A stretch of DNA of 64,000 nucleotides from the NCBI RefSeq assembly GCF_026342405.1, contig NZ_JAPEMU010000001.1, positions 8,060,001 through 8,124,000 on the forward strand. The letters are read 5' to 3'. Below, in pieces: positions 8,193 to 15,567 of the stretch. A program made the translations under genes and the position numbers. The notes beneath the pieces are model-generated. The model ran no database searches, had not been told where the DNA came from, and worked only from the letters and a program-made list of their open reading frames with translations. The stretch comes from Kitasatospora sp. NBC_00240. Its GTDB lineage: Bacteria; Actinomycetota; Actinomycetes; Streptomycetales; Streptomycetaceae. The number at the start of each line of letters is the position of its first letter. Position 1 is the stretch's first letter.

Positions 8193-8948
8193 TCAGCCTT
8201 CCGATGCCGATGCCGATGCCGATGTGGGTGTGGGTGCGGGTGCGGGTGCGGGTGCCGGCACGGGGCGAGGCCGGTCCGCGGGTGTTTCCGCCGTGGTGCG
8301 CCACCAGCGGCGCGACGCCAGCGCGGCCAGCACGGCGCCGGCGGCGTTGACCAGGACGTCGTCCACGGAGGACACCCGGTCCAGCCGCAGGACGTACTGC
8401 GCGGTTTCGACCAGGACCGAGCAGCCCGCCCCGAGCGCCAGGATCCGGGGCACGGACGCCAGGGCCGTGAACCGCATCGGGGCGAAGAACCCCAGCGCGG
8501 CGAGGACCAGCAGGTTGCCGACGATCCCGAGCGGCCCCATCGTGACCAGGTCCCGCAGCGGGACCAGGCTCACCCGGACGGGCGCGTCGGCACCTGCCTG
8601 GCCGCCCGGCATCATGGTCAGCCAGAGGAACGGCACCGTCCCGTGGACCATGCCCACCTCGGCCAGGGACGTCCGCCACGCCGAAGCGACCCCGGCGGCA
8701 CGCCGACGGCGCGCCAGGGCCCACGCCACCAGCGCGGCCAGCGGCAGCGCGACCAGCGTCATCAGCACCACGCCGTTGAACGTGTCGAAGCAGCCGTGCC
8801 ACTGCCCGGCCGCGCACCTCGGAGCGGACATCATGAGCGGCCGCCGCACCACGAACGCGGCGCCCGCCAGGCCGAGGACCGCCAGGCCCAGGAGCACGAT
8901 CCGGCGTGTGCGGCGGGGCGGCGCCGACAGGGATGCCTTGTGGTTCAT
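8193..8948 (-). CDS. VanZ-like family membrane protein
   Basis: A 251-aa membrane protein of the VanZ-like family, a group linked to low-level glycopeptide or lipid II-related resistance but poorly defined biochemically. About five hydrophobic segments are seen. The family core is in LVPLRDLVTMGPLGIVGNLL and LGAGCSVLVETAQYVL, followed by RVSSVDDVLVNAAGAVL. ATG 8948 is chosen because the open frame upstream is Arg/Pro-rich and non-membranous; only a weak GGGG ribosome site is present. The C-terminal tail (about 25 aa of alternating Pro-Ala and Ser-Ala) comes from a hexanucleotide repeat. It is the first gene of an operon with a response regulator and kinase, suggesting an envelope-stress role. 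Confidence 0.8.
   Translation of the reverse strand: MNHKASLSAPPRRTRRIVLLGLAVLGLAGAAFVVRRPLMMSAPRCAAGQWHGCFDTFNGVVLMTLVALPLAALVAWALARRRRAAGVASAWRTSLAEVGMVHGTVPFLWLTMMPGGQAGADAPVRVSLVPLRDLVTMGPLGIVGNLLVLAALGFFAPMRFTALASVPRILALGAGCSVLVETAQYVLRLDRVSSVDDVLVNAAGAVLAALASRRWWRTTAETPADRPRPVPAPAPAPAPTPTSASASASEG
8201..8257 (-). repeat. Hexanucleotide microsatellite-like repeat at the 3' end of the VanZ-like gene
   Basis: On the plus strand four CCGATG units (8201-8224) run into five or six (T/C)GGGTG units (8225-8257). They encode the Ser-Ala and Pro-Ala dipeptide tail of the VanZ-like protein. Because the unit is 6 bp, expansion keeps the frame. Confidence 0.85.
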
Positions 8949-8980
8949 GCCCCTATTGGAGACGGCGGGCCGTTGCGGTG

Positions 8981-9011
8981 GCGTATGCGATTTTCGATAC
9001 GCCCGCGATAC
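8981..9011 (-). promoter_or_regulatory. Candidate response-regulator box upstream of the VanZ / two-component operon
   Basis: CGATAC occurs at 8995-9000 and again at 9006-9011, an 11-bp period that fits the half-site spacing used by OmpR/PhoB-type regulators. An inverted GCGTAT/ATACGC pair (8981-8986 and 8997-9002) overlaps it. The site lies 33-63 bp upstream of the VanZ start, in one of the few AT-rich spots of this region. Autoregulation by the regulator encoded in the operon is inferred, not shown. Confidence 0.4.
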
Positions 9012-9124
9012 ACGCGCGGCCGGCCGCCGCGGCCCCGCCAGGCGTGGGGTCGGCCGTTCTCGGACGGTGACGAGGTCGGCCGCGGGGAGCACGCCGTCCA
9101 GGATCCCTCACAGCCCAGGACCCC

Positions 9125-9499
9125 TCACAGCTCGGTCAGGATGTCCTGGTGCGCCCCGTCGAGGACGAAGCCGTTGTCCAGCCGGACCCGGACCGTCACC
9201 CGGGCCCCGCGCTCCCGGTACGCGGTCCATTCCGGCTCCAGCCCGGCGAGCTGCGCCTCCAGCCGCTGCCGGCTCGCCACCGGCATGGTGTGCGCGTAGT
9301 CCTCGAACAACGCCCTGAGCCGCTGGTACTCGCGCACGTCCTCGCTCTGCGGGAGTTCCCCGTCCACCCGCTCGACGGTGCCCTCGATCCCGGCTCCCAG
9401 TGAGAGGAAACCGACGACGGCCCCGGGCTCCCCGGCGAATGCCTCACCGATCCCGAGGTCCTCGGCCAGCCTGACGCGTCGGCCTTCCTCCAGGGTCAT
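9125..9499 (-). CDS. Hypothetical protein, 124 aa
   Basis: I do not recognise this family. The protein is acidic, soluble and without a signal peptide or membrane segment. The first 45 residues look like a small beta domain (RVRLAEDLGIGEAF, AVVGFLSLGAGIEGTVERV). The middle is helical and charged (EDVREYQRLRALFEDYAH, SRQRLEAQLAGLEPEW). The end is beta again (ARVTVRVRLDNGFVLDGAHQDI). ATG 9499 has only a weak AGAGAA ribosome site. Codon bias is normal for this genome, which supports a real gene. The downstream neighbour on the same strand is the VanZ operon, 176 bp away. Confidence 0.6.
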   Translation of the reverse strand: MTLEEGRRVRLAEDLGIGEAFAGEPGAVVGFLSLGAGIEGTVERVDGELPQSEDVREYQRLRALFEDYAHTMPVASRQRLEAQLAGLEPEWTAYRERGARVTVRVRLDNGFVLDGAHQDILTEL

Positions 9500-9627
9500 C
9501 CGTTCTCTGCCTCTCCGTCGATCGGTGCCGCCGGCACGGCCGGCCTGCGGACCCGGTCATTATCCGCCGGACGCCGTCGGCGCGTGGCGTACGGGGGCCG
9601 CGAGCAGGCCGGCCGTCCGCGGCTGCG

Positions 9628-10224
9628 TCAGCCGGAGGGCCGTGGGTCGAGACCGTCCAGCAGGACGGTGAGGTAGGCGTCGACGATGCCGGGCGAGGAC
9701 GGCTCGGCGCGGGCGACGGCCAGGGCGGTGGCGCCGATGAGGGCGGTGGTGACCGCGGGGTCGAGGTCGGCGCGGACCCGGCCGTCGCGGCGTGCGCCGT
9801 CGGTCATGGCCTCGACGGCGCCGACCAGGTCGGCGCGCAGTGCGGTGGTGGCGGGTAGGTCGAGACCGGTGAGCTGGTCGTTGATGGCGTGGTGGGCGCT
9901 CTGGAAGGCGATCAGCTCGCGCAGGAAGGTGCGCAGGGCCTGGTAGGGCGTGGTCGCGGCGAGCAGGTCGCGGGCGCGTCGGACGACGGGTTCGAGCAGC
10001 TGGGCGACGGCGGCGTCCAGCAGGGCGTCCTTGCCGCCGAAGGCGCGGACGACGGTGGCGGCGCCCAGCCCGGCGCGCTGGGCGATGGCCTCGACGGTCA
10101 GGGACGCACCCGGTTCCGCCAGGAGCGCCGTGGCGGCGGCCAGGGCGAGGTCCCGGTTGCGCACGGCGTCGGCGCGGCGTTTCGGTGCGGGCGGGGGGCC
10201 CGGCCGGTCGGAGGGCGTTGACAA
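9628..10224 (-). CDS. TetR/AcrR-family transcriptional regulator
   Basis: A 198-aa TetR-type regulator. The N-terminal helix-turn-helix spans about residues 25-70 (LALAAATALLAEPGASLTVE, then IAQRAGLGAATVVRAFGGKD), followed by an all-helical ligand/dimer domain of the SbtR-like kind (LRTFLRELIAFQSAH, INDQLTGL). A TTG start at 10224 is preferred because AAGGAG at 10238-10233 sits 8 bp upstream; an in-frame GTG at 10242 overlaps that ribosome site and is less likely. It is divergent from an FAD monooxygenase gene, with a 20-bp palindrome between them. It probably represses the monooxygenase and itself. Confidence 0.87.
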   Translation of the reverse strand: MSTPSDRPGPPPAPKRRADAVRNRDLALAAATALLAEPGASLTVEAIAQRAGLGAATVVRAFGGKDALLDAAVAQLLEPVVRRARDLLAATTPYQALRTFLRELIAFQSAHHAINDQLTGLDLPATTALRADLVGAVEAMTDGARRDGRVRADLDPAVTTALIGATALAVARAEPSSPGIVDAYLTVLLDGLDPRPSG

Positions 10225-10236
10225 CTGAAATGCTCC

Positions 10237-10256
10237 TTCCACATAATTATCTGGAA
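10237..10256. promoter_or_regulatory. Probable TetR operator, 20-bp palindrome
   Basis: TTCCAcATAATTATcTGGAA is a palindrome with only one mismatched pair (lower case). It lies between the divergent TetR and monooxygenase genes and overlaps the ribosome site of the TetR gene. Its length and AT-rich centre stand out in this GC-rich DNA and fit TetR-family operators. Confidence 0.7.
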
Positions 10257-10292
10257 CGTGTATTTCACTTGAGTCTAGCGGGAGGAGCCTCC

Positions 10293-11465
10293 ATGAACGA
10301 GCGGATCCTGATCTCCGGAGCCGGCATCGCCGGACTCACCCTGGCCCATTGGCTGGCCCGGTACGGCTTGCGGCCCACCGTCGTCGAGCGCGCCCCCGAG
10401 CTGCGCGCCGGCGGCAACGGGGTGGACCTGCGCGAGGACGCGGTCACCGTGGCCGAGCGGATGGGCCTCATGGACCGCGTCCGCGTGCTGGCCACCGACG
10501 TGAACGGCATCAAGTTCGTCGATGCCGCCGACCGTGCCGTGGCCCGGATCAGCACCCGCGACACCGCTTCCGTCGAGGTCATGCGGGGCGACCTGGTCGC
10601 GCTGCTGCGCGAGGCGGCCGGGGACGTGGAGATCCTGTTCGGCGACGCGATCCAGGCCCTGCAGCAGGACGACCACGGCGTGACGGTCACCTTCGAGCAC
10701 GCCCCCGCCCGCCGCTTCGACCTGGTGATCGGCGCCGACGGCATGCACTCCGACCTGCGGCGGCTCGCCTTCGGCCCCGAGAAGCGGTTCGTCCGGCACA
10801 TGGACCACTACTTCGCCTTCGCCAACGCCGACGGCGGCCTGGGTGAGGACCGCTGGGTGACGATGTTCAACACTCCGGGCCGGATGACCGGGATCTACCG
10901 GTCCGGCAACCACACCCAGGCCAAGGCCTACTTCATCTTCCGCTCCGAGCGGCTGACCCACGATCACCGCGATGTCGCCGAGCACAGGAGACTGGTCACC
11001 GAGGCGTTCGCCGACCAGCCGTGGCAGCCCGCCCGGGGCCTGCTGGAAGGGGCCCTGGCCGACCCCGACTTCTACTTCGACGCCCTGGGCCAGGTGCACA
11101 TGGACGCCTGGTCCGACCGCCGCGTCGGGCTGGTCGGCGACGCGGCCTGGTGCGCCTCCCCGGCCTCGGGCGCCGGCGCCGAACTGGCCCTGGTCGGGGC
11201 GTACCGGCTGGCCGGGGAGCTGGCCGCGGCGGGCGGCGACCACCGGGCCGCCTTCGCCCGCTACCAGGCCGCGCACCGGCCGCTGGTCGGGCGCAGGCAG
11301 CGGATCGGCCCGAACGTGCGCCTCATGGTGCCCAGGTCCGAGGGCGGCCGGTGCGTGCGCGACACCCTGCTCCGGTTGCCGCTCATGAACGCCGCCGGGG
11401 CGATCGAGAGCCGCCTGCGGGCCCGCGCCACCGAGCCCCTGCCCGTCTACCGCCGGGCCGCCTGA
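10293..11465 (+). CDS. FAD-dependent monooxygenase (PHBH fold, group A flavoprotein)
   Basis: A 390-aa flavoprotein hydroxylase that would use NAD(P)H and O2 to hydroxylate a small, probably aromatic or polyketide-like, molecule. The Rossmann motif is ISGAGIAGLTLAHWLARYG (residues about 7-25) with the acidic VVERAPEL; the DG motif is FDLVIGADGMHSDLR (about 145-160); the second FAD motif is VGLVGDAAWCASPASGAGAE (about 276-295). ATG 10293 has GGAGGAG 6 bp upstream. It is divergent from and probably repressed by the TetR gene to its left. The 3' end overlaps by 19 bp the end of the convergent truncated regulator. Confidence 0.88.
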   Translation: MNERILISGAGIAGLTLAHWLARYGLRPTVVERAPELRAGGNGVDLREDAVTVAERMGLMDRVRVLATDVNGIKFVDAADRAVARISTRDTASVEVMRGDLVALLREAAGDVEILFGDAIQALQQDDHGVTVTFEHAPARRFDLVIGADGMHSDLRRLAFGPEKRFVRHMDHYFAFANADGGLGEDRWVTMFNTPGRMTGIYRSGNHTQAKAYFIFRSERLTHDHRDVAEHRRLVTEAFADQPWQPARGLLEGALADPDFYFDALGQVHMDAWSDRRVGLVGDAAWCASPASGAGAELALVGAYRLAGELAAAGGDHRAAFARYQAAHRPLVGRRQRIGPNVRLMVPRSEGGRCVRDTLLRLPLMNAAGAIESRLRARATEPLPVYRRAA

Positions 11466-11923
11466 AGCGCCGGCGGCCGGTGGCCCGGCACCCGCCCCGC
11501 CCGCCCCGCCACGCCACGCCCGCCCTCGACGGGGGTGACCTGGAGGGCGTCGATCCTTCCGCGCAGCCGGGCCGGCATCACCTGCCGGACGGTGTTCAGG
11601 GCGCGGGCCGCAGCTTCCTCGACGCCCGCGGCGGCGCCGGTGGCGACGGCACTTCGGAGGGCGACGGCGAGGGCGACGGCCTGCTCGTCGTCGAACAGCA
11701 GTGGGGGCAGTTCGGCGCCGGCGCCCAGCCGGTACCCGCCGTCGGGGCCCTTGACCGCCACGACGGGGTAGCCGAGTTCGCGCAGGCGGTCGACATCGCG
11801 GCGTACGGTCCGCGCACTGACGTCCAGCCGCTCGGCCAGCGCCTGCCCCGGCCACTCGCGGCGGGCCTGGAGCAGCGAGAGCAGCGAGAGCAGTCGCGCC
11901 GAGGTCTTCTGCATGGCTTCCAT
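11447..11923 (-). CDS. YafY/DeoR-type HTH regulator lacking the WYL domain (truncated)
   Basis: A 158-aa protein with an N-terminal HTH_11 domain (SARLLSLLSLLQARREWPGQ, then LAERLDVSARTVRRDVDRL) and the linker wing VKGPDGGYRLGAGAELPPLL. It continues through the helical middle part (ARALNTVRQVMPARL). Full-length YafY-family regulators are about 310-330 aa and end in a WYL ligand-binding domain. Here the match stops after ALQVTPVE, and about 25 unrelated residues lead to a stop codon inside the 3' end of the monooxygenase gene. ATG 11923 or 11914 could be the start. It is divergent from the VOC gene, which it may once have regulated. Function is doubtful without WYL. Confidence 0.7.
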   Translation of the reverse strand: MEAMQKTSARLLSLLSLLQARREWPGQALAERLDVSARTVRRDVDRLRELGYPVVAVKGPDGGYRLGAGAELPPLLFDDEQAVALAVALRSAVATGAAAGVEEAAARALNTVRQVMPARLRGRIDALQVTPVEGGRGVAGRAGRVPGHRPPALQAARR

Positions 11924-12117
11924 GATGGCCGGGGAAGCGGACAGAAGCTGGCCGCTTCCCCTGCGAGTGTGGTCACCGAGCAGGGCGGGCAGGCCGATCC
12001 GATCCCCGTGATCGTCCTCGGCGGTGCGGGCAGTGGGCCCCACCGTCACGGCCCCGCGGTCGGAGCGGCTGCGCAGGACACCGCCCGGCAGGACGAATCG
12101 AGAGGCTGGGAGCCCAT

Positions 12118-12554
12118 GTGTCCGTCAAAGCCGTGACCCACCTGAATTTCCGGGGCGACGCCCGCGCGGCGCTCGCGTTCTACCGGTCCGTGTTCGGCGG
12201 GCACGAGATCGTGGTCACCTACAAGGACGCCGGGAACGTCCAGGACCCTTCCGAGGCGGGCCAGGTGATGTGGGGCCAGGTGGCCGCCGACAGCGGTTTC
12301 GCCGTGATGGCTACGACGTGCCCTCGCGCCTGCCGTGGAACCAGGGCGAGAGCGCGTTCTTCGTCTCGCTCCGCGGCGAAACCGTCGAGGAGGTCACCGG
12401 GTACTGGGAGGGGCTCGCCGACGGCGCGACGGTCGTACAGCCGCTGGCGCCCGCGCCGTGGGCGCCCTGCTACGGAATGCTGAAGGACCGGTTCGGCGTC
12501 ACCTGGGTCGTGGACGACGTCAGCCAGTACGCCGGCGAGTCCGACGGCTCCTGA
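12118..12554 (+). pseudogene. VOC/PhnB-type glyoxalase-fold protein, disrupted by a -1 frameshift
   Basis: From GTG 12118 one frame reads VTHLNFRGDARAALAFYRSV, FGGHEI and GQVMWGQVAADSGFAVMA. The neighbouring frame then carries on with YDVPSRLPWNQGESAFFVSL, VEEVTGYWEGLADGATVVQP and YGMLKDRFGVTWVVDD to the stop at 12552-12554. Joined, these make a complete PhnB-like VOC protein of about 145 aa. The break is at about 12310-12311, where two bases (GC) stand where a GCC codon is expected, so a single base is missing. This is either a real recent pseudogene or a sequencing error. Members often sit beside YafY/HTH regulators, as here. Confidence 0.8.
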
Positions 12555-12698
12555 CCGTCCGGGCCCGGGCGGTGGGCAGCCGCCGCCCGGGCGACGCCGG
12601 CGCCGGTGGCGGGCCGGGCGACCCGCCACCGGCGGGCCCCGCTACGCACGCGGGCCCCGCACCCCACCGATACACGATGTGAAGGCGAGGACGGAGCA

Positions 12699-12872
12699 GT
12701 GAGGACGATGACCACGCGCATGCCGGGCGGGAATCCAGGTGGCCCCCCGTGGCCTGAATCCCCACCGGCCCGTACCCACCCCGTGCTCACCCACCCGGCC
12801 CGCACCCACCCCGTGCTCACCCGCACCGCGCCGCGCCGATCGGCCGACGAGTACACCGCGGTGCGCCGATGA
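12699..12872 (+). CDS. Possible small Pro-rich ORF coupled to the winged-helix gene (57 aa)
   Basis: GTG 12699 follows GAGG by 8 bp and opens a 57-aa frame. Its stop TGA overlaps the ATG of the next gene as ATGA (12869-12872). The predicted peptide is Pro/Thr/Arg-rich and includes two copies of an ARTHPVLTHP-type unit from a 30-bp repeat, so it does not look like a folded protein. It could be a leader peptide that couples translation into the winged-helix gene, which has no ribosome site of its own, or a chance frame. Confidence 0.3.
   Translation: MRTMTTRMPGGNPGGPPWPESPPARTHPVLTHPARTHPVLTRTAPRRSADEYTAVRR
12763..12822 (+). repeat. 30-bp tandem repeat, two copies
   Basis: Two 30-bp units rich in CCCACCCCGTGCTCACC lie end to end, differing by a few bases. 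They fall within the 314-bp stretch between the VOC pseudogene and the winged-helix gene. The rest of that stretch is GC-rich and shows no other element. Confidence 0.7.
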
Positions 12873-13966
12873 CCGTTCTCGGCACCCGGGCGCTGGGCCG
12901 CGCCACCCTCGCCCGCCAACTGCTGCTCGACCGCGCCGACCTGCCGGTCCTCGACGCCGTCACGCACCTCGGCGGTCTGCAGGCGCAGGAACCGCAGGAG
13001 CCGTTCGTCGGGCTCTGGTCCCGGCTGCGGGCCTTCGACCCGGCGACCCTCTCGGCCTTGCTGACCGGGCGGGCCGTGGTGCGCACCCACCTCATGCGCC
13101 GCACCGTCCACCTTCTCGGCGCCGACGACGTCCTGGCCTGGCGCGCCCGCCACGACGCCATGCTGCGCCAACGGGTGCTCGGCACCTACCGCCGCGAACT
13201 CGCCGGGACGGACCTCGACGAACTCGCGGCAGCGGGCCGCGCGGTGATGGCCGACGGGGAACCCCGCTCGATGGGTGAACTCGCGCGGGCAGTCGCGGAG
13301 CGCTGGCCGCAGCCGGGGCCGAGACCACTGGGCGAAATGCTGGTCGCCGCCCTCCTGCCGACGGCGCAACTGCCACCGCGTGGACTGTGGCGGACGAAGG
13401 CGGGTGTCCGCTACGCCATGCTCTCCTCGTGGCTCGGGCGTGAGATCGACCCACCCTCCGCCGACCCCGCCGACCCCGTGGGCCAGGCACTCGTACGGCG
13501 CTACCTCGCCGCCTACGGCCCCGCCGCCTCCGCCGACCTGCGCGCCTGGTGCGGCCTCGCGGGACTCCCGGCCGCGGTCGCCGCACTGCGCGGGGAGCTC
13601 GTCACCTTCCGGGACGAGCGGGGCCGGGAGCTGCTCGACCTCCCCGACGCACCGCGCCCCGACCCCGACACACCCGCCCCCGTGCGGTTCCTGCCCGCGT
13701 TCGACAACGCCGTCCTCGGCTACCACGACCGCACCCGGATCATCGACGACGCCCACCGCGGCCTGTCCGTCGCCGGGACACGGGTCGTCCTCCTCGACGG
13801 CCGGGTCGCCGCGACCTGGACCGCCGAGGCGGACACCGTGCACGTCACCCCGCTGCGCCCCTTCACCCGAGCCGACCGCGACGCGGTCACCGAGCAGGGG
13901 CAGGCGCTGGCCTCGTTCCTCTCCGAGCACGGGAGGCGCCGCGTACGGATCGCGTCCTCCCGCTGA
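12869..13966 (+). CDS. Winged helix DNA-binding domain-containing protein (HTH_42 / YcaQ-like)
   Basis: A 365-aa protein of the HTH_42 family, whose best-known relatives are the YcaQ/AlkX DNA glycosylases that unhook interstrand crosslinks. Visible marks: LARQLLLDRADLPVLDAVTH, LGGLQAQEPQEPFVGLWSRL, VRTHLMRRTVHLLGADDVLA, and the late segments VRFLPAFDNAVLGYHDRTR and RVVLLDGRVAATWTAE. The QaQ-like motif of the crosslink glycosylases appears as LQAQE. Actinomycetes carry several paralogues, and not all are glycosylases. The start at ATG 12869 is fixed by the homology beginning at once and by the ATGA overlap with the preceding small ORF. Confidence 0.8.
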   Translation: MTVLGTRALGRATLARQLLLDRADLPVLDAVTHLGGLQAQEPQEPFVGLWSRLRAFDPATLSALLTGRAVVRTHLMRRTVHLLGADDVLAWRARHDAMLRQRVLGTYRRELAGTDLDELAAAGRAVMADGEPRSMGELARAVAERWPQPGPRPLGEMLVAALLPTAQLPPRGLWRTKAGVRYAMLSSWLGREIDPPSADPADPVGQALVRRYLAAYGPAASADLRAWCGLAGLPAAVAALRGELVTFRDERGRELLDLPDAPRPDPDTPAPVRFLPAFDNAVLGYHDRTRIIDDAHRGLSVAGTRVVLLDGRVAATWTAEADTVHVTPLRPFTRADRDAVTEQGQALASFLSEHGRRRVRIASSR

Positions 13967-14045
13967 GCCGGGCACCGCTTCGACGCGCGCCGGCCGGATG
14001 TCCCCGGGCCGCCGGGGGCGTCCACGGGGTGCGGGCCGAGGGGCC

Positions 14046-14477
14046 TCACCCGGTGGGGGGCGGAGCAGGGATCGCCGGCCCGGCGTAGCCGCCGTCACCC
14101 TCGCCTGCGCCCTCGCCCGCGTCCTCCGAACCGCCCGCGTCCAGGCGGCGGACCAGGAGACGCAGCGCCCGCAGCTCGTTCTCCAGTGCGCGGGCGCCCC
14201 CGCCGGTCAGCGCGATCCAGGTCCGGGGGCGACGTCCGGCGTACCCCTTGAGCACGGTGATCAGGCCGGAGTCCTCCAGCACCTTGACGTGCCGGGACAG
14301 GTTCCCGTCGGTGACCCCGAGCTGGCTCTTCAGGAAGCCGAACTCCACCTGGCCGGCCTCGCGCGCGATGGCCAGGATGCCGAGTCGCACCCGCTGGTGA
14401 ACGGTGTCGTCCAGGGTGTGGGTCGGGTGCAGCTCTTCCCCGTCGCTCCGCTCCCGGGAGGCTCCCTCAACGCTCAT
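14046..14477 (-). CDS. Small winged-helix transcriptional regulator (HTH_34 / MarR-ArsR-like)
   Basis: A 143-aa regulator with one winged helix. Residues about 20-105 read LDDTVHQRVRLGILAIAREA, VEFGFLKSQLGVTDGNLSRH and VKVLEDSGLITVLKGYAGRR, then PRTWIALTGGGARALENEL. This is the PF13601-type fold, usually dimeric. The last 35 residues are Gly/Glu/Pro-rich and probably disordered. The ATG at 14477 overlaps the stop of the upstream membrane-protein gene (ATGA, 14474-14477), so the two are one operon. The 17-bp palindrome upstream of the operon is the likely binding site. Confidence 0.85.
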   Translation of the reverse strand: MSVEGASRERSDGEELHPTHTLDDTVHQRVRLGILAIAREAGQVEFGFLKSQLGVTDGNLSRHVKVLEDSGLITVLKGYAGRRPRTWIALTGGGARALENELRALRLLVRRLDAGGSEDAGEGAGEGDGGYAGPAIPAPPPTG

Positions 14478-15319
14478 GCAGCGACCGTACTCGACCCGGC
14501 GGTCGCGTCACCGGTCACCCCGGCGGCCCTGCGCCGGGCCACCGTCCGCTGCGCCAGCCCCGCGAGGAGCAGGACGGCCGCCAGCAGCAGCGCCTTCAGC
14601 TGTGGGCCGTCGGCCCAGCCGGCACGCTCCGGGTGCACCCAGGGAAGCCAGCTGCTGCCCCAGGACGCTCCCAGAAAAGTGGAGAGGAGGACCGTGTGGA
14701 CGAGGCCGGCACCGACCGTGATCCAGCTGCGTTCGAGCAGGCCCAGCGCGACGAGCCCGACGCCCACCAGGTACCACGGTGATGCGTACCTGTTCTCCAA
14801 CAGCATGATCTCCCAAGGCTGTTCCCTGAACCACAGGAGTGCGAAGAGCGCGGCGAGGACCAGCGCCGTCGCGGCGGCGGTGATCCGCGTCCAGGCGCCG
14901 AGGCGGGGAACGATCCCGCGGCTCTCGCCGCGGCTCCGGTACCAGCGGGCGCAGGCGACCCAGGCCAGCGGGAGGACGGCGAACCAGACTCCCCAGGCCG
15001 CGAAGTTCAGGACGGACCCGTCGAACTCGTCCGACCGGCAGGGGTCGCCGGGGCCGTGGACGACACAGAGCCCGGTCAGTTCGGCGTACGCGAAGGCCGG
15101 GTAGGACTCGACGCTGCGTCCGCTCGCGCCGAAGTTGAACGCGTGACGCGCGATCGGGGCGGCCGCCAGGGTCAGCAGACCGAACCCCACGAGCGCCGAC
15201 CACGAGCCGTCGAGCTGCGTACGGACCCTGGCCCGCAGCTTTTCGGTCCCGGCCAGCAGCTGGGCGGGTCCGATCTGCGCCCCCGACCCCTCCGTACCGC
15301 TCACGACGGGTGTTCCCAT
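14474..15319 (-). CDS. Integral membrane protein of unknown function, coupled to a winged-helix regulator
   Basis: A 281-aa polytopic protein with about 5-6 hydrophobic segments: around residues 45-60, 103-122, 145-165, 180-198, 200-215 and 240-260. Between the first two is an extracytoplasmic stretch with two cysteines (GLCVVHGPGDPCRSDE). The N-terminal 40 residues are soluble and contain AQLLAGTEKLRARVRTQLDG. I do not recognise a transport or enzyme motif. Membrane protein plus small winged-helix regulator with ATGA overlap is a recurrent actinomycete pair. ATG 15319 is the first start; no strong ribosome site is obvious. Confidence 0.75.
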   Translation of the reverse strand: MGTPVVSGTEGSGAQIGPAQLLAGTEKLRARVRTQLDGSWSALVGFGLLTLAAAPIARHAFNFGASGRSVESYPAFAYAELTGLCVVHGPGDPCRSDEFDGSVLNFAAWGVWFAVLPLAWVACARWYRSRGESRGIVPRLGAWTRITAAATALVLAALFALLWFREQPWEIMLLENRYASPWYLVGVGLVALGLLERSWITVGAGLVHTVLLSTFLGASWGSSWLPWVHPERAGWADGPQLKALLLAAVLLLAGLAQRTVARRRAAGVTGDATAGSSTVAA

Positions 15320-15385
15320 GACGTACCCCCTGGTTGACGCACCGTCAGGCGCGGAAGAACAGGTGCCGATGATGGCCCCCGATCA

Positions 15386-15402
15386 ACTTTGCAATGCAAA
15401 GT
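15386..15402. promoter_or_regulatory. Perfect 17-bp palindrome upstream of the membrane protein / regulator operon
   Basis: ACTTTGCA-A-TGCAAAGT is perfectly symmetric around 15394 and lies 67 bp upstream of the leftward operon start. It is AT-rich against the local background and is a good candidate operator for the winged-helix regulator encoded in that operon. Confidence 0.65.
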
Positions 15403-15567
15403 ACCTGGCAGTCAAGAGTTTGCTCGGGCGATTGCTTCCTGAGGTCGCGTCAGTAGGCCTCTGGACGGCGGGTCTTGAACCGATCCGGTCGTTCGCACTC
15501 CTCGGCCGTGGCAGGTCCCGGTGGCGGTCACGGTGCCTCCTCCGCCGGGACCCGTGTCTCCGCGGGC

